A DNA stretch of 54,384 nucleotides from DASQPR01 sp035713725 (lineage in GTDB: Bacteria > Actinomycetota > Actinomycetes > Mycobacteriales > Micromonosporaceae). Under the pieces are notes generated by a model, which made no database searches, was not told the DNA's origin, and saw only the letters and a list, made by a program, of their open reading frames with translations. Shown in pieces: positions 49,724 through 54,384 of the stretch. Every line of letters begins with the position of its first letter. Within the stretch, counting starts at the first letter, position 1. The stretch is taken from NCBI GenBank assembly GCA_035713725.1, contig DASTMZ010000221.1, forward strand, positions 1 through 54,384, read 5' to 3'. The translations under genes and the position numbers were made by a program.

Positions 49724-49847
49724 GACGTACCGCGATCATGAAGATTCCCACGGATCCGACGGTACGAATGTCGCGCGGTCGGTGCAATCGAGTTACGCGA
49801 GTGCTCAGCCGAGTACTGCTCGCCCGAGAGCGCGGCTGACCGAACAC

Positions 49848-50063
49848 CTACCCGAGCAAGCGGATGTTCTCCACTGGCATGAAGAACCGGTGCCCGAGCG
49901 GACAGACGGCTCGGGCGTGTGCGACGGCGCCATCGGTGCTCGCGAGGTCAACCTCGTCGTACATCTCGGTCGCCTCGGTGCAGCCGGCTTCGGGACAGAC
50001 TGCGATCCGCGTTTCCGTGCGATCGCGCGTCATCGGTCGTTCGAGAAGTGTTGCGGTCTGCAT
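49848..50063 (-). CDS. Small zinc-ribbon-like protein (71 aa)
   Basis: A 71-residue protein beginning MQTATLLERPMTRDRTETRIAVC. Cys23, Cys28, Cys54 and His58 (VCPEAGC, CPLGH) are arranged like a small zinc-binding ribbon. AGGAGG nine bases before the ATG is a strong ribosome site and separates this gene from a spurious longer frame. It is probably a regulator or accessory protein; no named family is evident. The methyltransferase gene ends 77 bases upstream, same strand, so they may form an operon. Confidence 0.65.
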   Translation of the reverse strand: MQTATLLERPMTRDRTETRIAVCPEAGCTEATEMYDEVDLASTDGAVAHARAVCPLGHRFFMPVENIRLLG

Positions 50064-50140
50064 TTTGTCAGCCTCCTCATCAAGGACGAATTGGCAGGTC
50101 CGATCGGGGTTGTCGAGGCGACACCAGGTGTCGGCTCGGC

Positions 50141-50941
50141 TCAGGACGCCACGCGTACCCACGCTCCGAACATCGGCGGGCCGATGACGCAGCCATCGCG
50201 GTCGAGAGCCTCGGCGAGGAGCCGGTCGGCGAGAGTTGGCGGGTCCACCTCCGCACGCGTCGCGACGCCGAATCGCTCCATCAGTGGCACCGCCGCGCCG
50301 ATCACGTTGGCCCACGCCCACGCCGGCGCAGCCGGCCCGCCAGCGGCGAACAACTCGACCAGCAGCGTCGGCTCGGCCAGCCCGGCGGCGCGGAACGTCG
50401 CGAACAGCGCGGGTCCGATAGCACACGCGATACCGGCCTTCTCCAACGCCTGTGTGAAGAACGTTTGCGCTTGATTCGACAATGGCCCCAACGGCGTGGC
50501 GCACGGATACGTGAGGTCGGCCTCGTGCAGGCAGACGATGCCGCCCGCGCGGACCAAGCTCGCCGCCCGGCGCAGCACGGCCACCGGATCGGTGAGGTAC
50601 ATCAGGACGAGCCGCCCCACCACCGCGTCGAAGTCGCTTTCCACACCATCGAGCGTCTGCACGTCACCGACTCGGAACTCGATGTTCGGCGCGTCGGTGC
50701 GTCGGCGTGCGAGCGCGACCGCGTCCGGGTCCCGCTCGATGCCGACCACGGCGCCGTCCGGCCCGACCAAGTCAGCGGCGAGCCGAGCCACGTTGCCGGC
50801 TCCGCTGCCGAGATCGAGCACCCGCATGCCGGGCGCCAACCCGGCCTGTTGTAGGAGTCGACGGGTGAGCGGGTCGAACAACCGTCCCTGAGCAACCAGT
50901 CGCTCGTCCTCCGCCACGCGATCCGCAAACGGATAAGTCAT
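50141..50941 (-). CDS. Class I SAM-dependent methyltransferase
   Basis: A 266-residue methyltransferase: MRVLDLGSGAGNVARLAADLVGPDGAVVGIERDPDAVALARRR (motif I and post-I), VGDVQTLDGVESDFDAVVGRLVLMYLTDPVAVLRRAASLVRAGGIVCLHEAD. The C-terminal 110 residues are helical with FAAGGPAAPAWAWANVIGAAVPLM. It belongs to the broad small-molecule group, often annotated methyltransferase domain-containing protein; the acceptor is unknown. ATG 50941 (MTYPFADRV) is preferred to 50962 because AGAAAGG precedes it. The AraC regulator gene is immediately upstream, same strand. Confidence 0.85.
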   Translation of the reverse strand: MTYPFADRVAEDERLVAQGRLFDPLTRRLLQQAGLAPGMRVLDLGSGAGNVARLAADLVGPDGAVVGIERDPDAVALARRRTDAPNIEFRVGDVQTLDGVESDFDAVVGRLVLMYLTDPVAVLRRAASLVRAGGIVCLHEADLTYPCATPLGPLSNQAQTFFTQALEKAGIACAIGPALFATFRAAGLAEPTLLVELFAAGGPAAPAWAWANVIGAAVPLMERFGVATRAEVDPPTLADRLLAEALDRDGCVIGPPMFGAWVRVAS

Positions 50942-51008
50942 CGCCCATGCCTTTCTGCCCATTCGCTGTGCGACCAGCGTGGGCTAGCAAAGGCGGACTG
51001 TCGTTGGG

Positions 51009-51998
51009 CTACCGCGCAGAGCTGTTCACAACGCGTGCAGACTCTCGGTATTCGGCCGGCGGGATCCCGTGCATCGCCCGGAACGCCCGGCTGAAGTCGG
51101 CCGCACTGGCGAAGCCCCAGGTCGCGGCGATCGCTGCGACGGATCGCGACCTCAGCGACGGATCACACAGGTCGCGCCGACAGCGTTCCAGCCGCCGCCG
51201 CCGGATCCAGCCGGCGACGGTCAGGCCCTCGTCGTGGAACAGCTGGTGTAGCGAGCGCAGCGAGATGTGATGCGCCGCGGCCACCGCGGCGGGCGTGAGC
51301 CGCGGATCGCCGAGGTGCTGCTGGATGAACGCTTGTACGGTGGTCAGCTGCGCGTGTCGACGAGCTTCCGGAGTGCTCCAGCTATCGGTGTCCACTTCGT
51401 GCGCCAGCCGGGTGGCCAGCACTTCCAGCGCCGCGTTGGACAGTCGTGCCGCCTCGGCCGGACTGTAGTGATCGATGTTCCGCGCGAGCTGCAGCAGGAA
51501 CTGTGAGGTCAGGTCTCCGAGCCCGGCGGTGGCCTGGATCCGCTTGGCGGTCAGCTGCCGGATATGTGTGCGCGACATGGGCAACAGCGACGGCGGAAAC
51601 ATGAACGTCATGATCTGCGTGGCCCGGTCGCGGCCGACCCCACAGTTGACCTCGTACGGCCGCCGCGTGTCGTAGAACGCGAACTCACCGGTGGTGAGCA
51701 GCGCTTGCCGGCCGTCCTGCTCGACCGTCGACGAGCCGTCGTCGCACACCAGCAGCATCTTCAACATGTCGGGGTCGGCTTGGGAAATCAGCGCCGGGGT
51801 GCGCCGCACGGTTATCGGCATCGCGTCCAGCACGACCACTTGCATGGCGCCGAGGCCGCTGGCGCGAAACTGCCCCCAGTAATTGGCCCGGAACTCGCTC
51901 CGGAGCTCCATCGGAACCCAGGTGCTGCCGGTCAGATCCTGGACGTAGTCGAGCCGGTCCGCGGCGGACACTTCATCGGTGCACATCAGCGTGCTCAT
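51009..51998 (-). CDS. AraC family regulator
   Basis: A 329-residue regulator. The N-terminal 200 residues are the AraC-binding-like domain (YWGQFRASGLGAMQVVVLDAMPITVRRTP, GEFAFYDTRRPYEVNCG). The C-terminal AraC DNA-binding domain has two helix-turn-helices: LTPAAVAAAHHISLRSLHQLFHDEGLTVAGWIRRRRLERCRRDL and SVAAIAATWGFASAADFSRAFRAMHGIPPAEYRE. GGGGGAA precedes the ATG at 51998. It is upstream of, and codirectional with, the methyltransferase and small zinc-ribbon-like genes, which it may control. Confidence 0.88.
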   Translation of the reverse strand: MSTLMCTDEVSAADRLDYVQDLTGSTWVPMELRSEFRANYWGQFRASGLGAMQVVVLDAMPITVRRTPALISQADPDMLKMLLVCDDGSSTVEQDGRQALLTTGEFAFYDTRRPYEVNCGVGRDRATQIMTFMFPPSLLPMSRTHIRQLTAKRIQATAGLGDLTSQFLLQLARNIDHYSPAEAARLSNAALEVLATRLAHEVDTDSWSTPEARRHAQLTTVQAFIQQHLGDPRLTPAAVAAAHHISLRSLHQLFHDEGLTVAGWIRRRRLERCRRDLCDPSLRSRSVAAIAATWGFASAADFSRAFRAMHGIPPAEYRESARVVNSSAR

Positions 51999-52085
51999 CG
52001 TTCCCCCAAGCTGACCACCTAGCGTACGCCCGGGTGCGTCCCCGAACCGCCACCGTGCTGGGTACCCGACACACACACCACCCGA

Positions 52086-53177
52086 CTAGCCAGTCCGACC
52101 GCCCGCGTCACCGAGCCACTCGGCGGCACCGTCATGCGGACCCGGATGAGCCAGGTCCGGCGGCAGCGGTACGCCTGGGTCGTAGACGAGCGGCGCGTCC
52201 CCGTCGGCCAGCGCGGCCGGTGCGTCCGCGAGGCCGAATCGGGACCTCACCCGGTCGAAGAAGTTCGAGTCGTCGACGCGGACGAGACGCGAGCGCTGCG
52301 GTCCGGCGTACACGCTCACCCAGTCTCCTGGGTCGAGCACGCCGCGCAGCTCGCCGTCGACGCTGACCGCAACCTGTCCGGAGTGCGGCAGCACGAGAAC
52401 GCCGATCCGCTGCTCGACGGACACCACAAGGCTGCGGTTGAACACCATGTGCGGCGCGACCGGCGTGAACACGAGCGCGTCGAGGTGCGGCGCGAGAATC
52501 GGACCACCGGCCGCGAAGCTGTACGCCGTCGACCCGGTCGGCGACGACACGATCAGACCATCCGCCGAATAGGACGCGAACAGTCGACCGTCCACGTACA
52601 CGCCGATGCTCGCCTGCCGGTCGCGCGCGAGCTTCTCAAACACGACGTCGTTCAGCGCGAGGATGTCGAGCGGTACGCCCCAGCCCAGCTCCTCCGCCGA
52701 CGCGGCGCGCGCCTTCGGGGGTGGCAGCGCCGGGCCGCGGCCGTAGCGCAGCAGCGCGTCCATGCCGCTCGGCACCTCGAGCGGCCGTGATGCTCGCATG
52801 GTCAGCATCATCCGGGCGTCGATGGTGATCGCATGGTTCTCGACGGCGGCGAGGGCGTCGTCGAGGCTGTCCAGCGTCACCTCGGTGAGGAAGCCGAGCC
52901 GGCCGACGTTGATGCCCAGGACGAGCGCGCCGATCGGAGCCGCGATACGCGCGCCGCGCAGGAACGTGCCGTCGCCGCCGATCGTGACGACGAGATCTGG
53001 GTCGCCCGCCCGCGCCGCCTCTTCGCGCGCGCTCAGCCGTCCGAAGTCGGCGTCCCAGACGTCGACTTCGGTGCACCGGACCCCGCGGTCCGCTGCCCAT
53101 CGACTGACGCGCTCGGCGGTCTCCCGCGCAATGGTCTTGCCGCCGTGCACCACCAGACCAATGCCCCGGATGGTCAC
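52086..53177 (-). CDS. nadK: NAD kinase
   Basis: A 363-residue NAD kinase. VVTIGGDGTFLRGARIAAPIGALVLGINVGRLGFLTEV contains the GGDGT motif, ALNDVVFEK replaces the common NE motif with ND, and SADGLIVSSPTGSTAYSFAAGGPIL is the diagnostic glycine-rich segment. It phosphorylates NAD to NADP, complementing the transhydrogenase encoded at 13.9-16.9 kb. It is longer than the typical 290-310 residues because of an internal loop (RYGRGPALPPPKARAASAEELGW) and a ~45-residue acidic C-terminal tail. Confidence 0.93.
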   Translation of the reverse strand: MTIRGIGLVVHGGKTIARETAERVSRWAADRGVRCTEVDVWDADFGRLSAREEAARAGDPDLVVTIGGDGTFLRGARIAAPIGALVLGINVGRLGFLTEVTLDSLDDALAAVENHAITIDARMMLTMRASRPLEVPSGMDALLRYGRGPALPPPKARAASAEELGWGVPLDILALNDVVFEKLARDRQASIGVYVDGRLFASYSADGLIVSSPTGSTAYSFAAGGPILAPHLDALVFTPVAPHMVFNRSLVVSVEQRIGVLVLPHSGQVAVSVDGELRGVLDPGDWVSVYAGPQRSRLVRVDDSNFFDRVRSRFGLADAPAALADGDAPLVYDPGVPLPPDLAHPGPHDGAAEWLGDAGGRTG

Positions 53178-53301
53178 GGCACGCTCCCTTGTCGTCCGCG
53201 CGGCGCGTCACCCGCGTGACGTGCTCGTGCTGTGTCGTGACCAGTCTCGGCCAGAACCGACCGCCGCGCAGCGAAGTGCGGCCGTCGCGAATGGCTTGCC
53301 G

Positions 53302-53946
53302 CTATCGGACGCCGGCCGCTCGGAACTGGATGCTGATCCGTGGTCCGGTCGGGCGTGCGGTCTTCGGGACAGCGTGGTCCCAGGTGCGCTGGCAGGTGCC
53401 GCCCATCACGATCAGGTCTCCGTGGCCAAGCTCGTAGCGCTGCGTGCCGCCGGAGTGGAACCGGGGTCGCAACAACAGTGCGCGCGGTGCACCGACGGAC
53501 ACGATGGCCACCATGGTGTCCTCGTTCGAGCCGCGGCCGATCCGGTCGCCGTGCCACGCCACGCTGTCCCGGCCGTCCCGGTAGTAGCACAGCCCGACCG
53601 TCCGGAACGGCTCGCCAAGCTCGAGGCCATAGTGCGCGTCCAGCGCCGCCTTCGCGTCGTCCAGCGCCGGATGAGGCAGCGCGTCGCCCTCGTCGTAGAA
53701 CGACAACAGCCGTGGTACGTCGACCACGCGGTCGTACATCTGGCGGCGCTCCGCATGCCATGGCACCGCGTCGACCAGGTGCTCGAACAGCGCGTCGGCG
53801 CCTCGCATCCAACCGCGTCGCAACTCAATCCAGGCGCCGTCGGTCAACTCCGTGCGGCACAACGCACGATCGAGCGCGTCGACGCCGACCGGATCGTCGT
53901 TGGCGTCCACGAGGTCGAGCAGCGATCCCTGGAACGACGTGACCAT
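53302..53946 (-). CDS. AlkB-like 2-oxoglutarate/Fe(II) dioxygenase
   Basis: A 214-residue AlkB-family protein. The metal ligands HxD...H are in SVAWHGDRIGRG and TWDHAVPKT, and the 2-oxoglutarate-binding Arg is in RPTGPRISIQFRAAG. LLSFYDEGDALPHPALDDAKAAL matches the AlkB nucleotide-recognition region. AlkB enzymes reverse alkylation of DNA or RNA bases by oxidative demethylation. Promoter-proximal palindrome TTCGTACG-CA-CGTACGAA lies 20 bases upstream of the ATG. Confidence 0.88.
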   Translation of the reverse strand: MVTSFQGSLLDLVDANDDPVGVDALDRALCRTELTDGAWIELRRGWMRGADALFEHLVDAVPWHAERRQMYDRVVDVPRLLSFYDEGDALPHPALDDAKAALDAHYGLELGEPFRTVGLCYYRDGRDSVAWHGDRIGRGSNEDTMVAIVSVGAPRALLLRPRFHSGGTQRYELGHGDLIVMGGTCQRTWDHAVPKTARPTGPRISIQFRAAGVR

Positions 53947-53963
53947 GGCCCGACCCTACCACG

Positions 53964-53986
53964 GCTTTCGTACGCACGTACGAAGC
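53964..53986. promoter_or_regulatory. Palindrome upstream of the AlkB-like gene
   Basis: TTCGTACG-CA-CGTACGAA (53967-53984) is perfect and extended by GC/GC with one bulged base. It is 20 bases from the AlkB-like start and 7 bases from the glgA stop. TAGGGT on the minus strand (53953-53958) could be the -10 of the AlkB-like gene, which would place the palindrome in the promoter spacer region. It could equally be the glgA terminator. Confidence 0.5.
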
Positions 53987-53990
53987 AACG

Positions 53991-54384
53991 CTAGCCGAGC
54001 ACAGATCGATAGACCTCGACGGTGCGGTCCGCGATCGCCGACCACGAGAACTGCTCAACGGCGCGGACCCGTCCGGCCACTCCCATCGCGCGCGCTCGCT
54101 GCGGTGATGCCAGCAACTCCTCGATCGCCTCGGCGAACTCGGCCGCGAACCGGTCCGGATCTACCGGCTCGCCGTCGGAGCGTTGCGTGATGGGTACCAG
54201 CAGCCCGGTCTCGCCGTGCGCGACCACCTCGGGGATCCCCCCAGTGGCGGTGGCCACGACCGGTGCCTCGCACGCCATCGCCTCGAGGTTCACGATGCCC
54301 ATCGGCTCGTACACCGACGGGCACACGAACATCGACGCGTGCGTCAGGATCTGAATCACCTCGGGCTTGGGCAGCATCTTCGGG
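53991..54384 (-). CDS. glgA: Glycogen synthase / GT4 glycosyltransferase, C-terminal part (5' end cut by window edge)
   Basis: The visible 130 residues are the C-terminal nucleotide-sugar-binding half of a GT4 glycosyltransferase: VCPSVYEPMGIVNLEAMACEAPVVATATGGIPEVVAHGETGLLVP carries the E-x7-E motif. The pattern is that of the actinobacterial GlgA/GlgM type, which uses ADP-glucose to extend alpha-1,4-glucan or form maltose-1-phosphate. The start is outside the window. The stop lies 44 bases before the AlkB-like start. Confidence 0.82.
   Translation of the reverse strand, partial: PKMLPKPEVIQILTHASMFVCPSVYEPMGIVNLEAMACEAPVVATATGGIPEVVAHGETGLLVPITQRSDGEPVDPDRFAAEFAEAIEELLASPQRARAMGVAGRVRAVEQFSWSAIADRTVEVYRSVLG

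Noticed and set aside
1..54384. Prophage, integrative element or insertion sequence
   Set aside because: No integrase, transposase, terminase, relaxase or direct-repeat attachment site next to tRNA-Leu(GAG) could be recognised.

Overview
The window is high-GC DNA (roughly two-thirds G+C by eye) with densely packed genes, many GTG starts and frequent 4-base ATGA/GTGA stop-start overlaps. A mycothiol-dependent maleylpyruvate isomerase-type protein, an F420-type luciferase-like oxidoreductase, an actinobacterial-type glycogen synthase fragment and several leaderless-looking starts point to an actinobacterium (Actinomycetota). No plasmid, prophage or insertion-sequence gene is recognisable; the content looks chromosomal.

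Layout. 1-2.1 kb: two ATPases of a branched-chain amino acid type ABC importer behind a promoter whose -10 lies inside a palindrome, then a cupin dioxygenase-like gene with two inverted repeats upstream. 2.1-4.2 kb: gene-poor, with one hypothetical membrane-anchored protein and a 19-bp sequence present twice. 4.2-13.8 kb: DUF1697 protein, SDR, a LysR regulator divergent from an aminotransferase, an LLM oxidoreductase behind a large leader hairpin, an MFS carrier, an ABC-F ATPase, an NmrA-like reductase and a hypothetical. 13.8-17 kb: the three-gene proton-translocating transhydrogenase operon, separated from its convergent neighbour by an 89-bp near-palindrome. 17-21.5 kb: RNase Z, a geranylgeranyl reductase-like flavoprotein, a HutD-like protein and a flavin amine oxidase.

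21.8-24.5 kb is the most unusual region: a Ro60/Rsr (TROVE + vWA) gene preceded by two tandem structured RNAs. Each has a closed terminal helix, a shared internal loop and a complete tRNA-like module in permuted order (T arm, capped acceptor hairpin, D arm, with the anticodon-type stem closing onto the long helix). I read these as two YrlA-like Y RNAs, the second lying in the ro60 5' leader, and the gene is followed by a small overlapping HTH-like ORF.

24.5-36.4 kb: an orphan OmpR-type response regulator, a DHA2 drug carrier, a P-loop kinase, a TetR gene followed by a heterodimeric ABC exporter with two operator candidates, a single-polypeptide maleylacetate reductase-hydroxyquinol 1,2-dioxygenase fusion divergent from an SDR, a VOC protein and tRNA-Leu(GAG). 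36.4-43.1 kb: a carbohydrate uptake operon (Tat-lipoprotein binding protein, two permeases, cytoplasmic beta-helix protein, LacI repressor) behind two copies of a GGGAACGTTCCC-type operator. 43.2-54.4 kb: methyltransferases, a mycothiol-dependent enzyme-like protein, a response-regulator/thioredoxin-fold/TrxR-like fusion that lacks the redox CxxC, a DHA2 carrier facing an Erm-like rRNA methyltransferase, a zinc-ribbon-like small protein, an AraC regulator, NAD kinase, an AlkB-like dioxygenase and the 3' end of a glycogen synthase gene.

Functional threads: NADP(H) supply (transhydrogenase, NAD kinase, SDRs, flavoproteins), antibiotic or xenobiotic defence (ABC-F, Erm-like, two DHA2 pumps, ABC exporter), aromatic and sugar catabolism, and RNA quality control (Ro60/Y RNAs, RNase Z).
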